Origin: Larimichthys crocea | Lineage: Eukaryota; Chordata; Actinopteri; Sciaenidae | Reading direction: 5' to 3' | DNA length: 64,000 nt | NCBI RefSeq assembly: GCF_000972845.2 | Contig: NC_040018.1 | Coordinates: 17,512,444-17,576,443, forward strand | Shown: positions 42,792-53,113 of the stretch, piece by piece | Layout of the letters: every line of letters begins with the position of its first letter | Position numbering within the stretch: position 1 is the stretch's first letter | Made by a program: the position numbers and the translations under genes | The notes under the pieces: generated by a model | Told to the model about the DNA's origin: nothing | What the model saw: only the letters and a program-made list of their open reading frames with translations | Database searches by the model: none

Positions 42792-45700
42792 CAGAGAGGT
42801 GACTGGCCCATGCATAAGCTGGAGTGTGTAGCTATGTGTGCCTATGGGGAAAACTGGTGTCCATCAGAGACCGTCAGACTGGTCGCTAGAATCATCTTGA
42901 AACAGGTAAAGTAATCATAAGAGTAGAAGTGCTTCAATGTTCATAAATTTAATTTTTTAAATTGGGATTAATGTGATGATTAAACAAAAACTCAGGTAAA
43001 GACATCATCATCCATCGCAGTTTAAAATCAATACTGTGTACAAGAAAGCAGTCTGATTTAGGGGCCTCTGTTTACAGAATATGGAAGAAATGGAATATAA
43101 TAATTTGATATTGCTTTTACGAGTGTATAATCACCTGAAAATAAGAATTGTTATATTTTGTTACATTAAAATGAGTCTTATGCAAGGAAGGGGAAAGGAG
43201 CCATGTGGGAAGAAGATAAAATGTCAAATAAAATAAGTGGCTGCTTGATAATAAGTTCATTTATGAGTTGGACTATACCAGCTGTGAGCCGCTGGAGCAA
43301 CGTGGCAATGACTTAACTGATCTCATTTTCATTTGTATATTTTTGCATGAGTAGTGTCACAGGAGTATCGTTGGTGTTATGTCTTTGTTATCATCTATTG
43401 CAGTCCAGAAGGTCACTTCAGACTGGAGTTGTTGGCGAGCCAAAAAAAAAAAGCCATTTAGCTGACAAAACCATACATACTAATGTTAACCTAGTTGTGG
43501 TGTAATGTCCAAGTGTTGGTCCTATTGAAGATCACACTTCCTGAAGACCAGTGCTTCTGTCATCAAGCTGTGTTTAGCAGCTGTTTTATTGTTAGTGTTT
43601 AAATTGACCAAAAAAACACATTTTCTATTATAAGGCAAAACATTGAAAACTAGAATTATGCTATTTTGTCTTTTATATTGCATGATCTTTGACTAAACTG
43701 ATCTCATGTGTGTCGACATGTTGCAGAGAGTCACAACAGAGCGAACTCCTTCAGAAAGGCTGCTACTGCTCAAAGAGTTTGAAGCCCGTGAGTTATAAGA
43801 TATATGTGTGTGTGTCTGTGTCTTAATACATGAGCGTGTGTTTAGTTACATTTGAATGCGATTTTAGTTACATGGTGCAGTGTGTGTGTGTGTGTGTGCG
43901 TGTGCAGTTGTAGTAGGGTGTCTATTAATATCCTCTGCTGTAGCCTCCAGTCCTGGTTCTGTCTCTTTCATTCACTCCAAGTCTGCAGAGCACTGGGACT
44001 TAAATCCCAAGCTTCTGGGTGCTGTAATTTCATGTTCTCTCCCTCCTTTAAAAATGACTGCCACTGTGCCCTTGAGCAAGGTACTCAAGCCTCTTCTCTG
44101 AGAGACGGTACTGAGAAGATGTTAATATACAGGGTTACATTTTTTTTTTACCTTTTTTGTAACCTCTTTTTTTGTCACTAAGGTGTTTTTTAGATGAAGA
44201 CTAATTTAAAAAAAAAAAAAGCTCTGAGCACACATGTTTAGCTGCTCCTGATCATACACTATAAATAGTGTTTCTTTGTCAACACACACAGAAACAAAGC
44301 TGTTTTCCATCTAAGCGCCCACAAATTGTTTTTCTCTGCTCCATTTGGTAATATCGTTTAGTGTGGACTGTTGTTACAGGCTCAGAGGTGTCATCAGAGG
44401 ATTGTCACAGAATTAACCTTCACACCTGTCTCTCATGCACACAAAGCAAATCACTGACCAGCTGCTGCCACCAGACTGTGTCTGTGTGAGTTTGGGTGAC
44501 TGACAATGACACATGGCCTAATGCAACAGTATATCCTACACTTCACTCACACCGAGCAGTTCCACTGAAGAGCCTACGATAGATTATCCAACCGTCCGTT
44601 TTTCCACAAGAAGGATTCTTCATGGGGAGCATGATGGCGCCATTTCAAATCCAGAGTTTGATCAGTAACGTGCTCAAGAGCATCTTAACATCAAAGAACA
44701 TGAACTAAACAAAGATACACCATTCTAGACACAAGGTTGTCTCTTTATGATGATCTGGTTGATGTTATTGAATTTCTCCCTATTTCCTTTTTCTGTAAAT
44801 GTTCTTTCTTTATTTTTGATCTTATTTTCTTTTTGTCTGTGTCTCATTGAATTTTCCAGATCTAGATAAGATGGACAGTGAGAAGGATGAGATGAACCAG
44901 ACAGACATAGCAGCACTGCACCACTTCTACTCCAGACATATCACTGATATCCCCGACGACCAGGCTCTCACTGAGCTCTTTGCACAGGTAAAACTGGATA
45001 ACACAACTTTCTGAAGTTTCTTTGGATCATCTGGTTATACACGCTGTACTCTTTAAATTACATTTTTAGTTTCTCTGTTGGTAGAAATCCACTTATTAAA
45101 AGATCCTGAATCTTGGGTGTGTTTTGTTACTGTTGTGTGGTTGGTCAGCAGACAGGTGTTGACCTTTGTCGGTTTGTACTGCTTAATGCATGCTTCTGTT
45201 CACACATCCTTTAAATTTCTCTCCCACACATCAACCCCAGTTGTCTGTACAGTTGTTAGCACATGCACAGGGGAGCAAATGTTGAAGTGAAACCTGGATC
45301 TCTGTCTCTCTCACTCACACACACACAGGTCCTCTCTCTTTAACTCCTGTTTAGCTTTTTAATTTGATCTGTCTGTCAGTGCTGCTATCTCCTTTCTCTC
45401 CACACTACACCCACAGTCTCTTTGGCTTCTTATCTCACAGCTACATTTAATCTCCTACTCCTAGATTTCCTCCTCCTTGATGGAAATAAACACCACAAGT
45501 GAGTAGAGGTTGATGCCAGTCGTATTATCAAATTACTCACCCTGCTGTTCTCTGTCTCCGCCTGTTTGTTTGTGTCTTCTCGCCTGTCTTTCCTCGCCTG
45601 TCCCTTCTTCTGTCTCCTGTCTCCAGGTTAACTGTAATGGTTTCACCATAGAGGATGAGGAGCTCTCCCATCTGGGATCAGCTGTTTTTCCTGAGTAAGT

Positions 45701-48472
45701 AGTCCATGTTAACATGCCATGAACAGTCATTTGGCAACATGTTACAGATTAAATCCCTTAGTGCTTTTTAAAAAAAAATCTGTATGTCTCATTTGTTTTG
45801 TTTCATTATTTTAGTTCTATCTCTCTCTTTAAAAGTCAGTGTGGTATTTACATAAACCGTCATCCAGTCCCAACATCATAGAGCTGCTAAGTGAAATATT
45901 TTTTAGAACTATTCTGTGATTTCACAATTCTTTGCTAAGCTTTTGTGCTTCTCCTCCTCCTTCCTTTCTTCCTTCTAGTGTAGCACTGATGAATCACAGC
46001 TGTAGCCCCAATGTCATAGTGACCTATAAAGGCACAGTGGCTGAGGTCAGAGCTGTTCAAGAGATTAACCCTGGAGACGAGGTAAGTAAACAAAGGCAAC
46101 AAACAAAGATGCTTCTCAGTGACCACATACAATCACAAAGAAAAACCGCATCTGCATCTTGACTCATGCAAACTCTTGCCCTCTGTAGATCTTCAACAGT
46201 TACATCGACCTGCTCTATCCAACAGAGGACAGGAAAGAGAGGTTGTTAGATTCCTACTTCTTCACATGCCAGTGTACTGAGTGCACCTCCAAGTCTAAGG
46301 TACTGTTGGCACGCCTCTCTGAAGCTCTCTGTGCTACACACTAATATGTGCTTTATGTGTGCCAAAGGCAGTGGAAACTGGATGCTCTCAGTTCAGCCCC
46401 AGGCGAGGGCATAAATGTGAAACCTGTGTGATTTGGAGGAGGTTGAGAATTCAACACACACTCTATCCTACTGTCTATTTTAACATATGAGAGTGTTGTA
46501 GGTTTGATTTTTTGATCTGATCGAATGAGTTTGTACTATCTGTGTATTAAATAAAAAAAAAGATATTCAGTAATTTCACCATTTTTCATAGTATATTGTG
46601 TTTTGGCAGGAAATGATGGTAAACATAAGTTTACTATTTTGACTTTGGAAAACCTTTGCTAGTTTCACATTTAGACATTTTTTGTAAATGTGATCTTTTT
46701 ATGTGCTCTGAAAGCTGCCTTGGCACGTAGTTTCTAATCATTTCCAGCTGTGAGCAGCTCCCATTGTACTTTGCATTGTGGGGCAATAAATCAACGTCCT
46801 CTTCAATCATCAAGCAGATATAGTGATACATATTTGAGTACTTTTTTTAATGTTCCAATGTAAACACAGGTCGCACAAGCCAGAATTGGTGTGTACAGCA
46901 GTATGAAACTGCAACATGGCGCTGTTAGAGTCAGTTAGAAGTCTCTGTTGTTGTTTTTTTACATTTTAGGATATCTTGTGTACAATATGTCACTGTACAT
47001 ATGTTTTCTTCTGTATGCATTTTCTTTCCATCCCATTCTAGGATAAAGAAAAAATGGAGATCAGGAAGCTGAGTTCTCCACCAGAGCCAGAGGAAATCCG
47101 ATCTATGGTCCGTTATGCCAAAAATGTAATCGAGGAGTTCAGGAGAGCCAAACACTACAAAAATATCCTTTTCCTGTGTTTATAACTGTGTCTCTGTTTC
47201 ACTCTTGATTGAGTCAGTCAGTTTGTCTTCTCTCTTCCCAGCCTCCCCTTCTTTCTGTACATTGTTGGTGTCATTATTCCTTGACTCTGTGGCACCCCCT
47301 AGTGAGCTGCTGGAGATGTGTGAGCTTAGCCAGGAGAAGATGGGAGCTATTTTCGCAGACACAAACGTCTACATGCTGCACATGATGTACCAGGCAATGG
47401 GTGTCTGCCTCTACATGCAGGACTGGGATGGAGCTATGAGCTATGGAGAGAAGATCATTCAGCCATACAGGTATAATTATCTGTAAGGGATCTGTAAGGA
47501 GGCAGTGATGCAATTACAATAGATCAGTTTGTTGTACAGCAGTGCTGTTGTCAGAAAGCCCCTGCACAGAATCCCTGAAGAAAGACTGAATAGCTGAGGG
47601 CTTCGCAGTCCATCAGTAAGAATTTGTTCTCACTTTTTCAGACCTTTTGTCTGGAGAAATCTGTAACATAGTGGGCTTTCTTTACACTTGAAATCATTAA
47701 TATCACACTGAGTGACGCAGCAGGAAACTAAGCAGAGGTGCATTTCCTGGAGTCATATATTGTTAATGCATTGCACATTTTTCTCTGTAGTATACAGCAC
47801 CCAGACACATCTGCTATATAGTTTATCTTTTACAGTTGTACTCTCCCAGCTTGATAAGTTTCCAACTTTTGTATCTCTACAACAATGTAACATTAATTAT
47901 AGGTTATATTTTGTTTCCTCACGCATTCACCGCTTAACTTGTTGTATAAATGATATTCTCTCCACAGTGTTCACTACCCAGCCTACTCTCTAAATGTGGC
48001 GTCTATGTATCTGAAACTGGGACGTCTGTACTTGGGGCTGGAGAAGAAGGCACAAGGAATCAGAGCTCTGAAGAAGGTACGATTATAGACATCTGGTCAG
48101 TTGGTGGAAAAGTGAGGAAAAAATACAGTAGGCTAAAAAAGAGGAGGCAGAGTGAGGACAGAACATTTAGCTGAAGATAAATCAGCTGTAAAAAGCAACT
48201 GCAGCTAGAATAACTAATTAAGTTAAAGACGTTTAGAGAGATGAGATGAGTCAGGTGCTTGTTCAAACATTGATCTACAGAACAACTTAATAGCTACAAA
48301 GTGCCACTTCATACATTTTCTGATGTCTTTAAATTCTTTTATCATTTATTTATTGATCTATTATCTTTTGTTTTTTTTATGTCCTCAGGCAATTGCCATC
48401 ATGGAGGTGGCTCATGGGAAAGATCACCATTATGTAGCGGAGGTCAAACGAGAAGTCGAGGAGCAGAAATAA
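40467..48472 (+). CDS. smyd2a: N-lysine methyltransferase SMYD2 (complete, 12 exons, 435 residues)
   Basis: This gene encodes a SET-MYND lysine methyltransferase, which in vertebrates modifies histone H3, p53, RB1 and HSP90 and stabilises muscle titin. Exons: 40467-40639, 42003-42066, 42795-42905, 43727-43787, 44860-44987, 45627-45694, 45979-46081, 46189-46299, 47042-47162, 47296-47470, 47968-48076, 48389-48472 (stop TAA). Total 1308 nt; human SMYD2 is 433 residues. The SET domain is split by the MYND finger: GRGLRAVRHFAVGELVF first, then CEHC...CGKCKQAYYCNVDCQ, then NCNGFTIEDEEL, NHSCSPNVIVTY and NSYIDLLYPTEDR, and the post-SET CQCTEC. The C-terminal helical (TPR-like) part follows. The start MKNEGIEGTERFLSP is closer to what I remember of smyd2a than smyd2b; that paralogue call is provisional. 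Eleven introns: ten are GT-AG, and the ninth appears to be AT-AC. Confidence 0.97.
40617..42839 (+). other. smyd2a: MYND zinc finger coding region of smyd2
   Basis: Exons 1 to 3 together encode a MYND finger: CEHC at the end of exon 1, CGKCKQAYYCNVDCQ in exon 2, and RGDWPMHKLEC in exon 3. All eight zinc ligands (seven Cys and one His) are present. The finger binds proline-rich partners in this family. Confidence 0.93.
45627..46299 (+). other. smyd2a: SET core and post-SET exons of smyd2
   Basis: Exons 6-8 encode the main SET block. NHSCSPN (exon 7) makes part of the cofactor pocket, NSYIDLLYP (exon 8) includes the conserved catalytic Tyr of the SET fold, and FFTCQCTECTSKSK is the cysteine-rich post-SET zinc site. 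Nothing is missing relative to an active enzyme. Confidence 0.93.
47163..47295 (+). other. smyd2a: Putative U12-type AT-AC intron of smyd2 (intron 9)
   Basis: No GT-AG pair joins exon 9 to exon 10 in frame, but an AT-AC pair does. The intron begins ATATCCTTTT, the classic minor-spliceosome donor. A TTCCTTGAC element at 47277-47285 matches the U12 branch site, 11 bases before the end, and the intron ends GGCAC at 47295. Joining A (47162) to CC (47296) gives HYK-T-PSELLEMCELSQEKMG, matching vertebrate SMYD2. The intron is 133 bases long and interrupts codon phase 1. Confidence 0.9.
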
Positions 48473-49166
48473 ACAAGGTGTACGGGGAGCAGCAAAAGAG
48501 ATCCACTGGATTGAGGAATGTCTCTTAAAGCAACAAAATTTGCATCACAACTGCATGCCATGCATCTTATACCTCTCCGGTTTCCGTCGCCCACATTTTG
48601 TTTTTCAAGCCTGTCTTAAGGCAGGGCTTCTTTCTTTCTTACCGTCAACACATTCTGGCTGAGGACGACCATGTTTTGTATCTGCAGCTACTTCAGTTAA
48701 AAACCAACAAATTTGTTTTAAAATGTTTGAAATGGAAAAAAAGCATCTGACACACTCACAGTTCTAATCTTGAACTTCATTTGAAAACGTTTTCTGTGTG
48801 CTGAAACTCATTAAATCCATTCAACACCCATACTGTAATTCAAAAAAGGAGATCACATCAGTGGAAAAAAGGAAATCTTTAATACTGCTATGTGACGGCT
48901 ACATAAGCTCATTTTATGATATGAAATTCTGCCCAGTTCACTTTGTTCTGTAGACACATCAACAGACTTTGTATTTCTCCATTATTTATGTCTGTGGCGG
49001 CAGTTTAAGCTGCGCAGCTTTGCTCCAGAGCAGTTGTTCAGTGTTTTGGACTCCTGTACAAACTTGTGAGTAGTTGTTACAGTGGGCATTACTACTTATT
49101 CACCAAAACATTTTAATTCTGTCAAGTATTCAGCAGCAGAGTTTCTGGCTTCATTGATTCTTATTT

Positions 49167-49350
49167 AAAGGACCAGTGTGTAGGATTTAGTGGCATCTCG
49201 CGATGGTGGCCACAAAACATGTGGAAAACATGGAACACCTTATCTATTTAATGTTTAGTTTGTCTGTTAGGTGCTACTGTAGAAACGTGGCAGTTGTGTA
49301 TGACATTGTGTAAATAGAGCCCCCCCAAAATCCTTACACACTGGACCTTT
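49167..49350 (+). mobile_element. MITE-like inverted-repeat element, copy 2
   Basis: It begins AAAGGACCAGTGTGTAGGAT and ends ATCCTTACACACTGGACCTTT, which are near-perfect inverted repeats of about 20 bases. A flanking TTTAAA is present on both sides (49164-49169 and 49352-49357) and could be a target duplication, although three extra T lie before the right one. It is non-coding and about 184 bases long. The interior shares GGTGCTACTGTAGAAAC-type sequence with the reverse copy at 22820-23060. The family is abundant in percomorphs by my recollection. Confidence 0.8.
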
Positions 49351-51185
49351 TTTTAAACTGTGAAAAAAAGATGACTGACCATGCATCAGCTACTCTGTAG
49401 CAATGGAGAAGAGAAGAACTATTCCTGAATGAATAACCAGTGTTTTGATTGGCTTGTCTTGCACTATGTTTTGCTTGTTTTAAAACCGGAAAAGGTGTTG
49501 CATGTTTTATTGTTTTTTTTGTTTTGTTTTTTTTCCATATGAGGCTTGTTGACCAAAAGGGCCACGGGTTTTACTGACAAGGAACCAGCTATAATTCTCT
49601 ATTCACAGTCTATCCTTAAACAGGGGTGCTGATCTGAGACCAGTTTACCTCTTAACACAGAGTGATGACTTTGGTGCCATGACCTTACAGATGATCCTGG
49701 ATCAGAGCCTCTTTTGCTCTCAGGAAAAAGGGCGCAACACTGTAGCTTTTGTTGCCTTTTGTCAAGAGATGCATTATTGTACCTTTTTAGTGTTTTCTCA
49801 GAAGCGTCACCCTGGGAATCAAATCACCTTGGCATCAGTGGGCAGAATATTAACATGCAGTATAACTTGCTAGAATATATATAAATGATAACAAGGAGGG
49901 AATTCATCCTCTTCATACACTTTTAATTTTATAGTAAACAACAGAAAGTGCATCTCCCTTTAATCTCTGCTTCAGTGCAAAATTTGTTTTTGCACCTCGT
50001 AAGCTTAATAGACTGGGATGAATCATAATGTATAACATAACCAGTATAACATCACTGGTAACATTTTAGGGAAGCATTACCTTCAGCAGACATGGATACA
50101 TCATAAAATGCGTGTCAGTGGTACAGCGATTAAGAAAATGCTGTTGACAATCGTCATAAATGAAGGAAGTGTTGCCTCTGTATTTTGAGGTTTAAAATGG
50201 CCCCAAAATCATGAGTAGGTGGAGCAGTTACAGGTCATGAAACTGTGTTCTCTCCAGATTTGACTAAATCATGACGTAGAAAGGTCTTAAAGAAGGCTGT
50301 TTTTTAATCTTAAGAGTAAGCATGCAGTGTGTTAAACGAGGATGTAAAACGTTGAAATTAAGGCAATGCAAATGTCATCACCTGGGCCTTATTTAAAGGT
50401 GCTTGTTGCACTAAAATTTTGTACATTTTCTGCGACAAAATGATGTCAAAATGGAAAACCCGTAAGCACATTTTTTTTCATTTCCTGTCTGTGGACAGTC
50501 TGCTTGCCTGCAGTCTTCACACAGTGGCACAAGTCACAGAACGAATTATTTTATTCTTTTTAATACCTGTAGCTTCTCCCTCTTCTTTACTATGGATGCA
50601 ATTCTATGCACCACATGAATGTGGGTTACTGAGGGTTACAAATAGCCCATTGTTATGAGTTACCTGTGGTCATATTTGTAGCAACTCCTGCATAGGTGAC
50701 TCTTTTTGTCCCCTGCAAGAATGCATCTCGAAGGTGCCTGCCTTACAGCTTTGCATAGGTAATCCAAAAGCACCAATCAACCAGCCATCAGTTCCACATG
50801 TTTATTTTTGAGTATGTTTTTACAAAGGAGAGACACAATGAAGAGGTTTTGTAGGCTGGTTTGCACAAACCAAAAAAACATCTGAAACCCTTCTGTTTGC
50901 TAGATTGGAGCAGTTCATTTCATTTCTGGACAGACTCTTAAGAACATGCATATGATTTGTTTTTCTGTGCTGTCATGAAAGATTAAAAACCTGTGGCACA
51001 AGGGTTAAAACAGTAAAATCACACTTATACTGCATGTGTAAAACCAGATGAAAGGCCACCCAGATGATGTTTTTCTGCTGTTTCTGTAATGAACTTTTAC
51101 ATTTTCAGGCATGAATGTTATTTTATTGGAATGCAAACCTAAAAACTGAGCCTCTGATTCTTTCTGTACCATGTCAGTGGAACTC

Positions 51186-51191
51186 AATAAA
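51186..51191 (+). terminator. smyd2a: Distal poly(A) signal candidate of smyd2
   Basis: AATAAA in CTCAATAAATGACC. The proximal alternative is ATTAAA at 48810-48815. Confidence 0.4.
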
Positions 51192-51205
51192 TGACCATAT
51201 GGCAC

Positions 51206-52060
51206 TTGCTTTCTTGTATATATATTTATTATTACAGTAAGATCATTTATTTATAAGTTGCATATTGCACAACAAAACAGGACCTAAGCAACATGACAAA
51301 GATAAAAAATTTTGTTAGAAGTATTCTACAGTAATCTAGTGGCTTCAGTGGTTAAGCTTTGCTTTCTGATCACCAAAAAGTAGACAAGCTCATATGGTGT
51401 TTTTCTTCTAGCATCTTCACAATGACTGTCCCAACAGGAGCAGGAGGAGAAACGGCTGTACAGTTTGTGCTGAAATGTGCAAAGGTTCACAGAATATTTA
51501 AAGCGGTTTAACAAAACGCGGTAGTTCAAAGATGTTAGGTAAAAGGTATACATTAATGTAATGCATAGAGTCAGTTGAGTCCTGGTGGGTGGAGGGGGTG
51601 ACTTGAGAAAATTATAAGCCATTGACTAAGGTGAAATAAGATAAGACAGACAGATTTGATTGATTTCACTTGTTGCAGCAGCTCACCATGCACAAAGTGG
51701 ATAAGAAATATATAGAAAAGTTCTAAGAAAAATAAAAAGATATATACATTATATACACCACTCAAGTATACGGATATGCATGTTGGATTCATTTTCATTC
51801 TTCATTTCACAGAAATAAATGGCCCTTAGACAGTGTAAATCCAGTGGACAGTGCAAGTACTGCATCATATCAGGCAGACCGTCTTATTACGAGAGAATTA
51901 AAAAAACAACCATTAGTCAAATGTGCAAATCTTGAATATATTTAAGCAGAGGGTCTTAAATATTTGCGTTGCACTGTGAAATGCATGGCTCATACTTATA
52001 TCTCTTGGAAAACACGTCCTGTGTTGTTGACGGACGTTGTAGTTACAAAGTCACACCACG
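51206..52060. other. Intergenic region smyd2-cenpf
   Basis: A/T-rich, no supported gene. The part around 51650-51760 (cacttgttgcagcagctcac, then A/T-rich) faintly resembles the LINE tail in cenpf intron 1, too weak to enter as an element. Confidence 0.6.
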
Positions 52061-52089
52061 TGTTGGCACTGTTGAGACAGGAGAGGAAA

Positions 52090-52230
52090 AGCGAACCAAT
52101 CAGTGTGCGTTATACGATATGACGTCACAGAAAGCAGCCAATGGGCATGGAGCTGAGTGAATTGCGGTTTCCTCGCTGGAGTTTGAATTTTGTAACAAAC
52201 CGTGTGTGATAAAGAGGCATCGCGCCCAAA
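52090..52230 (+). promoter_or_regulatory. cenpf: cenpf G2/M-type promoter and non-coding first exon
   Basis: It contains, in order, CCAAT at 52096-52100 (in AACCAATCAG, an NF-Y site), TGACGTCA at 52120-52127 (a perfect CRE), CCAAT at 52138-52142 (in AGCCAATGGG, a second NF-Y site) and TTTGAA at 52182-52187 (CHR-like). This CCAAT plus CHR layout is the known signature of DREAM and B-MYB/FOXM1 regulated late cell-cycle genes, to which mammalian CENPF belongs. There is no TATA box. A donor, AAA|GTAAGT, at 52231 suggests a non-coding first exon ending at 52230 that is spliced to the exon carrying the start codon (acceptor near 53099-53103). Confidence 0.7.
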
Positions 52231-53099
52231 GTAAGTGCAGCTTATCTTCATTATTCACACTTATAGTGCTTCATTTAACGTCAAGTAAACCTTAGGATAC
52301 GGGGCGTTTCACAACATATGTTGTAATTTCCAGCTGTGGACTGTTGATTTCAGCTTTAAATCCAAATTAACGTTTTCTAAGAAACCATCTTGAGGTGAAC
52401 GTTAAGTCCAACAGAAACAAAACGATCAGCGTTACACTTGAAATGAACATTAATGTCTCAGGTGTATGTGACTTTACAGCTAACTTTGGTTCACTTAATA
52501 ACAACAAAACCAGCTAATGTGGAAACTTTGGTTCACGTTTCGTTAACAACGATGAACTGTCACGTAGCGAGCTAGTATTGGGTAACTTCACAAAGATTAT
52601 AACGTTAACAAACGTTTACTGTTTATATTTACAAAATAAAATGTCGATTAAATTAACATCAGTTACCATTAACTACTTAACTAAGTGATAAAGAAAGCGG
52701 TAAATATTGGTTAATTTTAGATTATTAGATTGGATTAGATATACTTTATTCATCCCACCACGGGGAAATGTATTTGTTACACCAGCAGAGGAAAGTGTAG
52801 CATACACTACAGAATTAGAAAAAAGAAAAAAAAAGGCAAAAAACACAATAAACAGACAGAAATATCTATAACCTACACAATAAACAAGAAAAACAATCAA
52901 CCTTCAAAACAGAGTACTGAGGATAAAAGTGGCATGATATATAAAAAGAGCATTGTAATGTAAAGTGACCATAGTGTAAATAAGAAATATTGCAAAGTGA
53001 CCATGATACAAATAATATTATTTTAACACGCACTTTGAGTTTTTGATCATTCAGTTTGCAGTTTTTCTCCTTTTAAATGATAAGTTGATGTCTGTTCAG
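52231..53099 (+). other. cenpf: cenpf intron 1 (in the 5' UTR)
   Basis: Inferred from the GTAAGT donor at 52231 and the CTGTTCAG acceptor ending at 53099 (or TCAG at 53103). It carries a LINE tail at about 52726-52990. Confidence 0.55.
52726..52990 (-). mobile_element. LINE 3' tail fragment
   Basis: The motif TACTTTATTCATCCCACCAC followed by GGGGAAATG and a purine-rich A-heavy stretch is the reverse complement of the 3' end typical of abundant teleost non-LTR elements (tail pattern ttattnatccc...ggggaaat, from memory). No coding sequence is retained. Confidence 0.6.
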
Positions 53100-53113
53100 T
53101 CAGGTTATAAACC

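Larger units (their letters stand above)
40640..48388 (+). other. smyd2 introns: contents
   Basis: Introns of 1363, 728, 821, 1072, 639, 284, 107, 742, 133, 497 and 312 bases. They hold TG or CA tracts at about 41406-41424, 41947-41970, 42771-42791 and 43880-43898. The 42771-42791 tract runs into the exon 3 acceptor. A stretch near 43970-44100 (gcccttgagcaaggtactca) looks like a SINE-type tail from memory, unproven. No nested gene seen. Confidence 0.7.
48473..51205 (+). other. smyd2a: Probable smyd2 3' UTR
   Basis: No coding potential is supported. ATTAAA at 48810-48815 could end a short form, and AATAAA at 51186-51191, followed by a T-rich stretch, could end a long one (about 2.7 kb). A MITE-like element lies inside at 49167-49350. 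The extent is inferred. Confidence 0.45.

Noticed and set aside
47171..47486. GT-AG alternatives for smyd2 intron 9, such as the AG at 47301-47302 (CCTAG)
   Set aside because: The AG after CCCCT would delete the Thr-Pro codons and break the phase, and no GT lies at the end of the conserved HYK codons; the AT-AC pair restores the family sequence exactly.
48950..51200. Additional gene in the 2.7 kb after smyd2
   Set aside because: Only short frames with no domains; an AATAAA at the far end makes a long 3' UTR the simpler reading.
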